From: SXXH01 sp041165735
GTDB lineage: Bacteria; Planctomycetota; UBA1135; GCA-002686595
Assembly: GCA_046341775.1 (NCBI GenBank)
Contig: JBKDQQ010000080.1
Span: forward strand, 34,232 to 98,231
Reading direction: 5' to 3'
DNA length: 64,000 nt
Positions 17,254-25,520 of the stretch are shown piece after piece; the stretch's first letter is position 1, and every line of letters begins with the position of its first letter. The notes below the pieces were generated by a model, which made no database searches, had not been told where the DNA came from, and saw nothing but the letters and a program-made list of their open reading frames with translations. Made by a program: the position numbers and the translations under genes.

Positions 17254-18906
17254 ATGCTCCACGCCAAGATCTTCGTCGCCCTGCTGTTCGTAGGCGCCAT
17301 CGGACAGGCCCAAGGTCCGGGCGGCGGCGGCTTGCCCAATGTGCCGCCGACCCCGCCGGGCAACCCGATCACCACCGCCAAGGCCAATCTGGGCAAGGTG
17401 CTGTTCTGGGACGAGCAGCTCTCGTCCAACGACGCCGTGGCCTGCGGCACGTGCCACTCCTCGAGCGCGGGCGGCACCGATCCGCGCGCCGCGGCGGCGC
17501 CGGCCCGCATCCCCGGCCCCGACGGCGTGCTGAACACGCCGGACGACATCATCGGCACGCGCGGCGTGCCGCACCTCGACGCGACGCAACAACCCGTGTG
17601 GGACGCGTTGTTCGGCATGGACACGCAGATCACCGGCCGTTGGAGCCCGAGCACGATCGTCGCGGCGTTCCAACCGACGCAGTTCTACGACGGCCGCGCG
17701 ACCGGCACGCTCGTCGATCCGGTGTCGGGCGCGGTGATCATCCCGAACGGTGCTTCGCTCGAGACGCAGATCCTCCAACCTCCCGTCAGCGGCGTTGAGA
17801 TGGGCCACGACGGACGCGATTGGAACGCGATCGCGACCAAGATCGCCGGCGCCACGCCCATGCGCATGGCGGCTGCGATGCCGGCGTCGATGACGACCTA
17901 CATCAACGGTCGCACCTACCCGCAGCTCTTCGCCGAGGCCTTCGGCTCCAGCGACGTGACGCCGGTCCGCATCGCGATGGCGATCGCCACCTACGAGCGC
18001 ACGCTGATCTCCAACCAGAGCCCGTTCGACGCCTTCCTGCGCGGAGTGCCCGGTTCGCTGACCCCGCAGGAGGCCGCCGGCGAAGTCGTGTTCCGCACGC
18101 AAGGTCGCTGCCTCGCCTGCCACCCCGGCCCGCGCGGCACGGACGACACCTTCCGCTACACGGGCGTGCGTCCGCAAAACGACGACCTCGGTCGATTCAA
18201 CGTCACTGGCAACCCTGGCGATCGCGGCCGCATGAAGGTGCCGAACCTGCTCAACCTCGAGCTGCGCCAGCGTTATTTCCACAACGGGCAGTTCACCACC
18301 ATCGAGCAGGTGGTCGACTTCTACAACCGCGGCGGCGACTTCACCGCGCCGAACAAGGACCCGAACATCGTGCCGCTGGGACTGTCGCCGCAGCAGCGCG
18401 CCGACCTGGCGGCCTTCCTCCGCCGCCCCTTCACCGATCCGCGCGTGAGGAACCGCACCGCGCCCTTCGACGAACCCGTGCTGTGGTCGCAATCGAACCG
18501 CGTGCCGCAGGTCGTCGGAGCGGGCACCGCTGGCGCCAATGGTCGCGTGCCGCGCATGGCCGCGGTCGAACCCGCCTACATCGGCAACGGCGCCATGAGT
18601 TTCTCGATCGTCGACGGCACGCCGGGCAAGAAGGCCATCCTGATCGTGTCGCCCACCTTCGTCGCGGGCGGAAACGTGTTCCAGGGCGCCACGCTCTTCG
18701 TGCCGACTTCCGGCGGCACGATCGTGCGCATCGGGCCGCTGGCGGATGCCGGTGGCGGCACGGGCTGGGGTCGCGCCACCTTGAACCTGCCGAACAACCC
18801 GGCCCTCGTCGGCCAGACGCGCACGGCCCAATGGGTGGTCATCGACAACGTCTCCGCCACGCAGCGCCTCGCCGCGTCGAACGCGGTGCAATACACGATC
18901 TTCTGA
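17254..18906 (+). CDS. Di-haem cytochrome c peroxidase (CCP/MauG family) with lineage-specific C-terminal domain
   Basis: The 550-residue protein begins with a signal peptide (MLHAKIFVALLFVGAIGQAQ). It carries two c-type haem sites, CGTCH (C64, C67, H68) and CLACH (C286, C289, H290). The spacing and motifs such as LGKVLFWDEQLSSND, TPSIVA-like STIVAAFQPTQFYDGRA and MKVPNLLNLELRQRYFHNGQ fit the CCP/MauG family, which reduces peroxide or oxidises proteins in the periplasm. Residues ~405-550 form an extra domain (IGNGAMSFSIVDG to NAVQYTIF) with no haem. It looks like a beta-sandwich tail and is absent from ordinary ~350-residue CCPs. It diverges from the two-component system. I use ATG 17254 because it opens the signal peptide. 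Confidence 0.9.
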   Translation: MLHAKIFVALLFVGAIGQAQGPGGGGLPNVPPTPPGNPITTAKANLGKVLFWDEQLSSNDAVACGTCHSSSAGGTDPRAAAAPARIPGPDGVLNTPDDIIGTRGVPHLDATQQPVWDALFGMDTQITGRWSPSTIVAAFQPTQFYDGRATGTLVDPVSGAVIIPNGASLETQILQPPVSGVEMGHDGRDWNAIATKIAGATPMRMAAAMPASMTTYINGRTYPQLFAEAFGSSDVTPVRIAMAIATYERTLISNQSPFDAFLRGVPGSLTPQEAAGEVVFRTQGRCLACHPGPRGTDDTFRYTGVRPQNDDLGRFNVTGNPGDRGRMKVPNLLNLELRQRYFHNGQFTTIEQVVDFYNRGGDFTAPNKDPNIVPLGLSPQQRADLAAFLRRPFTDPRVRNRTAPFDEPVLWSQSNRVPQVVGAGTAGANGRVPRMAAVEPAYIGNGAMSFSIVDGTPGKKAILIVSPTFVAGGNVFQGATLFVPTSGGTIVRIGPLADAGGGTGWGRATLNLPNNPALVGQTRTAQWVVIDNVSATQRLAASNAVQYTIF

Positions 18907-18914
18907 GCAGCGCC

Positions 18915-18929
18915 CCGCCCTCGGGGCGG
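18915..18929 (+). terminator. Short GC hairpin after cytochrome c peroxidase
   Basis: CCGCCC (18915-18920) and GGGCGG (18924-18929) form a 6-bp stem with a TCG loop, nine bases after the peroxidase stop codon. No T tract follows. It may act together with the larger hairpin at 18961. Confidence 0.35.
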
Positions 18930-18960
18930 CTGGCTGCGCGCCCAGCGGGGCGTCGACCAG

Positions 18961-18997
18961 GCGACGCGGTCCGGGAGGCGATCCAGGACCGCGTCGC
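18961..18997. terminator. 12-bp perfect inverted repeat between convergent genes
   Basis: GCGACGCGGTCC (18961-18972) pairs without mismatch with GGACCGCGTCGC (18986-18997) around a 13-base loop. It sits in the 120-base gap between the convergent stops of the peroxidase (18906) and Lon (19027). A bidirectional terminator is the simplest reading, although neither strand shows a T run. Confidence 0.6.
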
Positions 18998-19026
18998 GCC
19001 GCTTGGTGGGCGGCGAAGAAGAGGCG

Positions 19027-21492
19027 CTATTCGGCCTTGCGCCGCGCCGCGCGCCTGCGGCCTCCCGCGGCGGGCAGGTCGACCAGCGCCAGTTCGAGCA
19101 CCTCGTCCACGGTGCGCACGAAGCGGAACTCGAGCGCCGCGCGCGTCGACTGGGGCACCTCGTCGGCTTCGGCGCGGTTGCGTTCCGGCAGCACCACCAG
19201 CCGGATCCCGGCCGCGCGCGCCCCGAGCACCTTCTCCTTGATGCCCCCCACCGGCAGCACGAGGCCGCGCAGCGAGATCTCCCCGGTCATGGCCACCTCG
19301 GGACGCACGAGCCGCCCGGAGAGCAGCGAGCACAAGGCCGTGTACAAGGCCACGCCCGCGCTCGGGCCATCCTTCTGGATCGCGCCCGCCGGCAAGTGCA
19401 CGTGCAAGTCGTGCGTCTCGAAGAAGCGCGGATCGAAGCCCAACGCGCGACTGCGCGACTTCACCAGCGACAACGCGGCTTGGGCGCTCTCGCGCATCAC
19501 CTCGCCCAGTTGTCCGGTCAGGATCAACTGCCCCTTGCCCGGCATCGACGTGGCCTCCACATGCAGGATCTCGCCTCCCACCGGCGTCCACGCCAACCCG
19601 GTGGCGACGCCCGGCACGGAAGTGCGCGAGCGCTGCTCGTCGGCGTGGGGCGCGGGCCCGAGGATCGCCGCGAGGTCCTTCCTGCCGATGGTCGCGCCGC
19701 GCGCCTTGCCTTCGGCCACGCGGGCGGCGACGTGGCGCACGATGGAGCCGATGCGGCGCTCCAGCTGCCTCACTCCGGCTTCGCGCACCCAACCTTCGAG
19801 GATCGCCTCCAGGGCGTCGCGCCCGACCTTGCAGCGCCTCTGGTCGAGGCCGTTGTCCGCCAGCTGCCGCGGCAGCAAGTAGCGCCTCGCGATCTCGAGC
19901 TTCTCCTCGCGCGTGTAGCCGACGAGCTGCACGACCTCGAAGCGGTCACGCAAGGGCGGCGGCACCTGCTCGAGCACGTTCGCCGTGGCGATGAACAGCA
20001 CCTTGGACAGGTCGACGGGCACCCCGAGGTAGTTGTCGCGAAACGAGTGGTTCTGCTCGGGATCGAGCACCTCGAGCAGGGCCGAGGCGGGATCGCCGTG
20101 CATGCCGACGCCGAGCTTGTCGATCTCGTCCAGCATGAAGACGGGGTTCTTGCTCCGCGCCTGCTTCAGGCCGGCCACGATCTTGCCCGGCAACGCCCCC
20201 ACGTAGGTGCGGCGATGGCCGCGGATCTCCGCCTCGTCGTGCACGCCCCCCAGCGACACGCGCACGAACTTGCGCCCCATGGCGCGCGCGATCGACTGTC
20301 CAAGCGAGGTCTTTCCGACGCCGGGCGGACCCACGAGGCATAGGTTGGCGCGCTTGCCTTCGGGGGCGAGCTTGCGCACCGCGAGGTACTCGAGGATCTG
20401 GCGCTTGACCTTCTCGAGGCCGTGGTGGTCGGCGTCGAGGATGGCGCGCGCGGCGGCGATGTCGATCGTGTCCGTCGTCGCTTCCCGCCACGGCATCTCG
20501 ACCATCGTCTCGAGCCAGGTGCGCAGCGAACCCTGCTCGGCGGCGCCTTCGGGCAGGCGCGCGAGGCGAGCCAGCTCCTTGCGCGCCTCCTTCTCCACCT
20601 CGGGCGGCATGCCGCAGGCCGCGAGCTTCTGCGCGAGCTCCTCGTGCTCGCCGTTCTCCCCCACGCCCAGTTCCTTGTGGATCTGCTTGAGCTGCTCGCG
20701 CAAGTAGTACTCGCGCTGCGCCTTGTCGAGCGTGCCTTTCGTGCGCTCGCGGATCTGCTGCGACAGGCGCAGCACCTCGACGAGGTGCGCTAGGCGCGCC
20801 GAGACCTTGGCGAGCCGCTTGGCGACGTCGAGCGTGGCGAGGATTTCCTGCTTCTCCTGCAGCGGAACGTCCAGGAAGGTCGTCACCATGTCGGCGAACA
20901 AGGCCGGCGAGGGCACGCCCATCAGCACGTTGGCGAGATCCTCGGGCGCGCCCGGCGACAACTGCAGCACCTCGCGCGCCTGCTCCTTCAGGGCGAGGAA
21001 GCGCGCCTCGTCCTTCTCGGCCGGCGGGGCCTTCGAGTCCTCGTCGAGGCGCTTGATGCGCGCCGCGAGCGTCTTGCCGCGGTCGACCAGTTCGAGCAGC
21101 TCGAAGCGCTGCTCGCCTTGGCAGATCAGGTGCAGCTTGCCGTCGGGCGCCAGCATGTGGCGCACGATCTCCGCCACGGTGCCGATGTCGTGCAGGTCGT
21201 CGCGCCGCGGCTCCTCGACCTTCTCGTCCTTCTGCAGCACGAGCGCCAGCGGTTCCTTGCGCCGCACCGCATCCATCACGGTCTCGATCGACTTGGGACG
21301 CGACACGACCACTGGCAGCACGACGCCCGGGAACAGGACCATGTTACGCACGGGCACGAGCGCCAGGGTCTCTTCGCGGGAGGGAGCGGCGCCGCGCGGC
21401 AGCGCGACGCCGGGCGGCGACAGCGGCGGCGCTTGTTCGGCTTGGGCGCGACCGTCGCGCGCCGACGCCTTCTTCGAGGGCTTCTTGTCCAT
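19027..21492 (-). CDS. lon: Lon protease (ATP-dependent, La)
   Basis: The 821-residue protein has the LON substrate-binding domain (VPVRNMVLFPGVVLPVVVSR) and the coiled-coil linker. The AAA+ module has Walker A GPPGVGKTS (K394) and Walker B PVFMLDEIDK. The S16 protease domain has S711 in KDGPSAGVAL and K754 in GGIKEKVLGA; the Ser-Lys distance of 43 matches E. coli. It degrades misfolded cytosolic proteins. The first ~40 residues are a low-complexity, basic/Pro-rich extension. ATG 21492 is preceded by AAGGA at good spacing; another in-frame ATG at 21501 sits too close to that site. It is probably expressed on its own, facing a strong hairpin at its 3' end. Confidence 0.96.
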   Translation of the reverse strand: MDKKPSKKASARDGRAQAEQAPPLSPPGVALPRGAAPSREETLALVPVRNMVLFPGVVLPVVVSRPKSIETVMDAVRRKEPLALVLQKDEKVEEPRRDDLHDIGTVAEIVRHMLAPDGKLHLICQGEQRFELLELVDRGKTLAARIKRLDEDSKAPPAEKDEARFLALKEQAREVLQLSPGAPEDLANVLMGVPSPALFADMVTTFLDVPLQEKQEILATLDVAKRLAKVSARLAHLVEVLRLSQQIRERTKGTLDKAQREYYLREQLKQIHKELGVGENGEHEELAQKLAACGMPPEVEKEARKELARLARLPEGAAEQGSLRTWLETMVEMPWREATTDTIDIAAARAILDADHHGLEKVKRQILEYLAVRKLAPEGKRANLCLVGPPGVGKTSLGQSIARAMGRKFVRVSLGGVHDEAEIRGHRRTYVGALPGKIVAGLKQARSKNPVFMLDEIDKLGVGMHGDPASALLEVLDPEQNHSFRDNYLGVPVDLSKVLFIATANVLEQVPPPLRDRFEVVQLVGYTREEKLEIARRYLLPRQLADNGLDQRRCKVGRDALEAILEGWVREAGVRQLERRIGSIVRHVAARVAEGKARGATIGRKDLAAILGPAPHADEQRSRTSVPGVATGLAWTPVGGEILHVEATSMPGKGQLILTGQLGEVMRESAQAALSLVKSRSRALGFDPRFFETHDLHVHLPAGAIQKDGPSAGVALYTALCSLLSGRLVRPEVAMTGEISLRGLVLPVGGIKEKVLGARAAGIRLVVLPERNRAEADEVPQSTRAALEFRFVRTVDEVLELALVDLPAAGGRRRAARRKAE

Positions 21493-21564
21493 CGGCACCA
21501 TCCTTCCGTGCGACGGGCCGTCCGTCCATGCGCCCGCGGGCGCAAGAAGGCGCCCCGTCGAGGA

Positions 21565-23499
21565 TCAGCGGCCGTCGTCGACGACGCGCCGCGGCTCCAA
21601 GGCCACCGTCCGCCCCGGGAAGGAGGCCTCGCGCGGATCCCAGAGGAGCGGCGCGTAGCCTTGGGCGTCGAATCGCAGCACCTCCGGCCAATCGTCGGCG
21701 CGCAGCGCGAGCTTGCCGGCCGCGTCGCTCCTCGCCAAGAGCCGCGCGCCATCGCGCACCTCGACGCCGGCGACGGCCCGGCCGGTGGCGCGATCGATGC
21801 AGACGAGTTCGCGCTGGAAGCCCCGCGCGAGATCGAAGCGCAAGGGGCCCCAAGGCCCGGACTCCTCGAGGGCGTCAACAAGCCGCCCTTCGAGCGCGAT
21901 GTAGCCGGGCGCCTCCACCGCGTAGCGCAGGTCGTCGCGCTCCTTCCAGTAGAGCGTCGCCACGCCGCTGGGCGCGCCGTGACGCTGCATGGCGAAGCCT
22001 CCGCGCGCCAAGTGGTCGCCCGGATGGTGCAGCACGATGCTGGCGCGGCGCACTTCCTTGCCGCTGCGCGCGTCGAGCACGACGCACGCCATGCTGCGCG
22101 CGGCGAGGCGCGCGCGGCGCACGACGGAGAGGCCCGCGGCCCCGAACGGCAGAGTGGTCGAGGCGGGATCGTAGATGTCGTCGCCGTAGCCTCCGCCCAC
22201 CGCGAGGTGCACGTCGCGGGCCGGCTGGGCCCAGAAGGCGAAGGCGCCGTTCTCGCCGGTGACGAGTTCCACCGGCTCCTCGTCGCCGCTCTGCGCGCGC
22301 ACCGTGACCCCGGGCAGCGGGTAGCCGAGCTCGTCGACCACGGCGCCCGACGCGGCGAGGCGCAGGCCACCCACGCCCAGCACGAACTCGACTTCCTTGC
22401 TGGCTCCGCGCGGCAAGTCGAGCGTGCGCGACAGGCTCCTGCCCGTGAGCGGGTGGGTCGCCGTCACCGTCCAGCAGGCCGCGCGCAACGGGGCCACCAA
22501 GGCCTCGCCGGCGCCGTCGGTGGCCACTTGGCGTCCGCGCAGCGTGACTCCGCCTTCCTCGCAGGCGACCGAGAGCGAAACGTTGGCGACGGGACGGCCT
22601 TCCTCGTTGCGCGCGCGGATGGTGATCATGCCCGCGGGGAACAGGTCGAGCCGACGCGCGCGCGCTCCGAAGGGGCCTTCGATCGCGAGCAGGTCGCTGA
22701 CCCACGCGCCCTCGTGTTCCGCCTCGACCAGCCAGACGCGATCGAGTGGATCGCCACCGAAATGCGCGAAGCGCGCGCGCCCGGCGGGATCCGTGGTCTC
22801 GAGGTCGCGGACTTCGACGCGCAGCTCTCCATCGCGATCGCGCGAGCCGCGCGTCAGTGTCACCGCCGCTCCCGCGGCGGGTCCGCCCTCGGGCAGGACC
22901 ACGTCGACTTCGAGCACCTCGTCGGGAGCGCGCGCCAGCAGGTCGAGCGACTGCGAAGGCGCGCCCGTCTCGGGCCGCCGGAGCAGGAACTGCGGCGGTT
23001 CCAGCTCCCATCGCGCGCGCAGCCTCAGCACGTCGGGGTTGGCCTCGTGCATCACGGAGACGATCCCGGGCGCGAGTTCGGCCGCGGTCTGGAAACGTCC
23101 CTCGTCATCGGTCGTGGCGTGCACGACCACCGGGCGGGTGGAGAGGAAGGCGAGCTTGAGGCCGGCGACGGGGGCGAGGGTGCGCTGGTCGCGCACGACG
23201 CCGCAGATCGCCACCGTGGTCTCGGGCGGTGGCGGCGCCACGCCGGCCACACGCTCGGCGCCCGGCTCCGGTCCGGGAACGCCGAGCACGACGGAGGCGG
23301 CGCCCGACGACGAGGGCTCATCCACCGAGGAGGAGGCGCGCCGCTCGACGCGCTCGTCCTGCACCGCGGCGCTGGATACGGGTTCCGCCGGGGACGATGG
23401 CGCGCGCATCCAGGCCGCGTAGCCCCCCGCCACGGCGAGGAGCGCGATCAGCCAACGCAAGGAAGCGGCGCGCGATGTGCGTCTTGTGCCGATGGTCAG
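21565..23499 (-). CDS. Membrane-anchored carboxypeptidase-regulatory-like (CarboxypepD_reg/DUF4198-type) protein
   Basis: The frame encodes up to 644 residues. An N-terminal anchor (SLRWLIALLAVAGGYAAW) is followed by a Ser/Glu/Pro-rich linker, then at least three beta-sandwich repeats of carboxypeptidase regulatory type (e.g. AICGVVRDQRTLAPVAGLKL, GAVVDELGYPLPGVTVRAQS, DRATGRAVAGVEVRDGARLL). Such proteins are extracytoplasmic and non-enzymatic. The start is odd: no ATG, GTG or TTG precedes the anchor. A CTG overlaps the upstream gene's TGA as CTGA at 23499 and has GGAGGT three bases before it. The alternative is TTG at 23460. Function is unknown. It follows the 213-residue secreted protein in the same transcript. 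Confidence 0.7.
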   Translation of the reverse strand: MTIGTRRTSRAASLRWLIALLAVAGGYAAWMRAPSSPAEPVSSAAVQDERVERRASSSVDEPSSSGAASVVLGVPGPEPGAERVAGVAPPPPETTVAICGVVRDQRTLAPVAGLKLAFLSTRPVVVHATTDDEGRFQTAAELAPGIVSVMHEANPDVLRLRARWELEPPQFLLRRPETGAPSQSLDLLARAPDEVLEVDVVLPEGGPAAGAAVTLTRGSRDRDGELRVEVRDLETTDPAGRARFAHFGGDPLDRVWLVEAEHEGAWVSDLLAIEGPFGARARRLDLFPAGMITIRARNEEGRPVANVSLSVACEEGGVTLRGRQVATDGAGEALVAPLRAACWTVTATHPLTGRSLSRTLDLPRGASKEVEFVLGVGGLRLAASGAVVDELGYPLPGVTVRAQSGDEEPVELVTGENGAFAFWAQPARDVHLAVGGGYGDDIYDPASTTLPFGAAGLSVVRRARLAARSMACVVLDARSGKEVRRASIVLHHPGDHLARGGFAMQRHGAPSGVATLYWKERDDLRYAVEAPGYIALEGRLVDALEESGPWGPLRFDLARGFQRELVCIDRATGRAVAGVEVRDGARLLARSDAAGKLALRADDWPEVLRFDAQGYAPLLWDPREASFPGRTVALEPRRVVDDGR

Positions 23500-24137
23500 T
23501 CGACCTCCGCCGCGGCGCCGAAGCGCGCCACGAAGCCGTTGTTCTCGTCGTGCCGGGCGAAGCGCACCGCGCCATCCGCGACGCGGAACTCCGTGCACAA
23601 GAGCACCAGCGCGCCTTCCACCGCGCCCAGCGGTCGGTACCAGACCTGCTGCGGCATCTTGCAGCAGGCGCGATCCGGCATGGCCATGGCCTCGAGGCGC
23701 GCCACGCCCGGCACGGTGACGGAGTACTCGTCGCCGGACTCGGCGAAGGCCAGCGTGCTCGCCGCGACGCCATCCACTTCCAAGGTGCGCGCGCCAAGGT
23801 GCCGGCGCGCGGCCAGCTGCAAGGCGGCCGCCTGCGACTCTCCCCGCGGAGCGTGCACGTGGACGCGGGCGCGCACCATGAGCGCTTCGTCCTCGAGGTT
23901 CGCGTCCGCCGCCAGCACCAGGGCGATGGATCCGCCCGCGAGGTCCTGTCCGGCGATCGTGCCTCCGTCGAAGCGCAGCGCGACGAGCGCCTCGCGTCCC
24001 GCCGTCACCGACTCGCCGCCGTAGTGGCACGCGCCGGCGTAGACGCTCGCCGTGCGCGCCTCCAGATGCAGGCCATGCGGCGTCGCGGCGGGCTCGGCAT
24101 GGAGCAGGGCGGGCAGGAGGCAGAGGAGCGTGCTCAT
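23496..24137 (-). CDS. Secreted DUF1326-like protein
   Basis: The 213-residue protein starts with a signal peptide (MSTLLCLLPALLHAEPA). The mature start, LEARTASVYAGACHYGGE, resembles the opening of planctomycete proteins related to DUF1326. Two further Cys occur as ACC (DRACCKMPQ) and one in VLLCTEF. The rest reads as a beta-rich domain ending NNGFVARFGAAAEVD. The Cys/His set could bind a metal or haem, but no known motif settles this. The carboxypeptidase-regulatory-like gene starts at its stop codon, implying a joint role at the cell surface. Family assignment is tentative. Confidence 0.6.
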   Translation of the reverse strand: MSTLLCLLPALLHAEPAATPHGLHLEARTASVYAGACHYGGESVTAGREALVALRFDGGTIAGQDLAGGSIALVLAADANLEDEALMVRARVHVHAPRGESQAAALQLAARRHLGARTLEVDGVAASTLAFAESGDEYSVTVPGVARLEAMAMPDRACCKMPQQVWYRPLGAVEGALVLLCTEFRVADGAVRFARHDENNGFVARFGAAAEVD

Positions 24138-24216
24138 CGGATCGTGGTGCGGCGCAAGTTGGAGGGGTCGCGGGAGGCGGAGCGGCGGAGCACTGGGAGT
24201 CTAGCGCAGGCGCCCG

Positions 24217-24486
24217 TCAGCGGATGGGTTCCCAGCAAGTCCGGTCGGAACGGCATTCGACCGGACCGACGAGGTCGCGGTCCGGACCCATGGCGGAGCG
24301 GGTCTTCGTGCACCAGGTGTGGCAACTGGCGTCGAGGTAGTCCTCGTCGTGCATGGCCAACCGCGCGCGCAGGAGATACTTCTTGCTGGCGAGGTGCAGG
24401 CAGTAGGGCGTCAGCGCGCCGGCCGCCGCGGCCTTCGCGTCCAGCTCCTGCGCCGCGCCGGCGTCGCGGGAAGGGTCGTCCCCCAT
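24217..24486 (-). CDS. Small Cys-rich protein linked to the molybdenum hydroxylase operon
   Basis: The 89-codon frame starts at ATG 24486, one base after the stop of the FAD subunit gene, so it is almost certainly co-translated. It has five Cys: YCLHLASKKY, SCHTWCTK, VECRSDRTC. The C...CxxxC...C....C spacing suggests a Zn or Fe-S site. No signal peptide or membrane helix is visible. I do not recognise the family. Position suggests a maturation or electron-transfer accessory for the hydroxylase, which remains inference. Confidence 0.6.
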   Translation of the reverse strand: MGDDPSRDAGAAQELDAKAAAAGALTPYCLHLASKKYLLRARLAMHDEDYLDASCHTWCTKTRSAMGPDRDLVGPVECRSDRTCWEPIR

Positions 24487-24487
24487 C

Positions 24488-25480
24488 TCAGGCCAGCCCG
24501 CGCAGGACGCGCGTCAGCAGGCCTTTGGCGAGCGGGACCTTGTAGCCGTTCTCCGACAGTGGCTCGGCGCCGCGCAAGGCTTCCTCGCACGCGGCGGCGA
24601 TCACGGCCTCGTCCAGCGCCTTGCCCACCAGCAAGGCCTCGGCGGCGGGCACGCGCCAGGGGATCGGGGCCACGCCGCCCAAGGCGATGCGCGCGCGCGC
24701 CACCTTCCCGGCGTCCTTCTCGAGCGCCACGCAGACCGAGGCCAGGGCCCAGTCGTAGGAGGCGCGCTCCTTGAACTTGCTCCACGCGCTGGCGCGCGCC
24801 GAGGCGTCGAGCGGCACCTGCACCTCGACGACGATCTCGTCGGGCTTGAGGATGGTCTCCTTCAGCACGGAGCCCTCCGACGGCAGCGTGTAGAAGCGCT
24901 CGATGGGCGTCGTTTGCAAGCCCTTCTTCGTCAGCACGACGACCGACGCGTCCAGCGCCGCCAAGGCGGTGGCGAGGTCGCTCGGGTGGACGATGTAGCT
25001 CGGTCCCCCGCCGAAGATGGCGTTGTACTTGTTGCGGCCGGAGTAGCTGAAGCACTCCGCTCCGCCCTTCTTGATGCACTTGGCCTCCTCGAGGCGGTAG
25101 TACGCGCAGCGCGGACGCTGGCAGAGGTTGCCTCCCAGGGTGCCGACGGAGCGGATCTGCGGCGAAGCCACGCTGGCGGCGGCCTGCGCCAGTCCGGGGG
25201 CGCGCTCGACGATGGCGGGGTGCGACTCGATGGCCGCCAGCGTCGCCAGCGTCCCCATCCTCAGGGTGTCGCCCTCGACCATGATGGCGTCGAGGCCCGG
25301 CACGCCCTTGAGGTTGACGACGACCTCGGGCTCGGCGAGGTGCTCCTTGAGCTCTGTCAAGAGATCTTGACCACCCGCCAGGAGGGCCGCCTTGCTGCGG
25401 CCGCGGCGGTCCATGGCCGCGGCCAAGGCCTCGAGGGCGCCGTCGAGCGTCGCGGGGTTGACCAGCGTGAAGGACTTCAT
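24488..25480 (-). CDS. FAD-binding (medium) subunit of PaoB-type molybdenum hydroxylase
   Basis: The 330-residue protein is a FAD_binding_5/CO_deh_flav_C protein. AALLAGGQDLLTELK is the flavin pyrophosphate loop and SVGTLGGNL the second FAD motif. It also has four Cys (C120, C125, C135, C143) in NLCQRPRCAYYR and KCIKKGGAECFS. This insertion marks the PaoB/HcrB subgroup, which carries an extra [4Fe-4S] cluster. It passes electrons between the molybdenum and 2Fe-2S subunits and a further acceptor. It lies 40 bases downstream of the Mo subunit gene and 1 base upstream of the small Cys-rich gene. Confidence 0.9.
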   Translation of the reverse strand: MKSFTLVNPATLDGALEALAAAMDRRGRSKAALLAGGQDLLTELKEHLAEPEVVVNLKGVPGLDAIMVEGDTLRMGTLATLAAIESHPAIVERAPGLAQAAASVASPQIRSVGTLGGNLCQRPRCAYYRLEEAKCIKKGGAECFSYSGRNKYNAIFGGGPSYIVHPSDLATALAALDASVVVLTKKGLQTTPIERFYTLPSEGSVLKETILKPDEIVVEVQVPLDASARASAWSKFKERASYDWALASVCVALEKDAGKVARARIALGGVAPIPWRVPAAEALLVGKALDEAVIAAACEEALRGAEPLSENGYKVPLAKGLLTRVLRGLA

Positions 25481-25520
25481 TGCGAAACCACCTTGCTCGG
25501 GGATGGGGCGCGGGGGCGCC

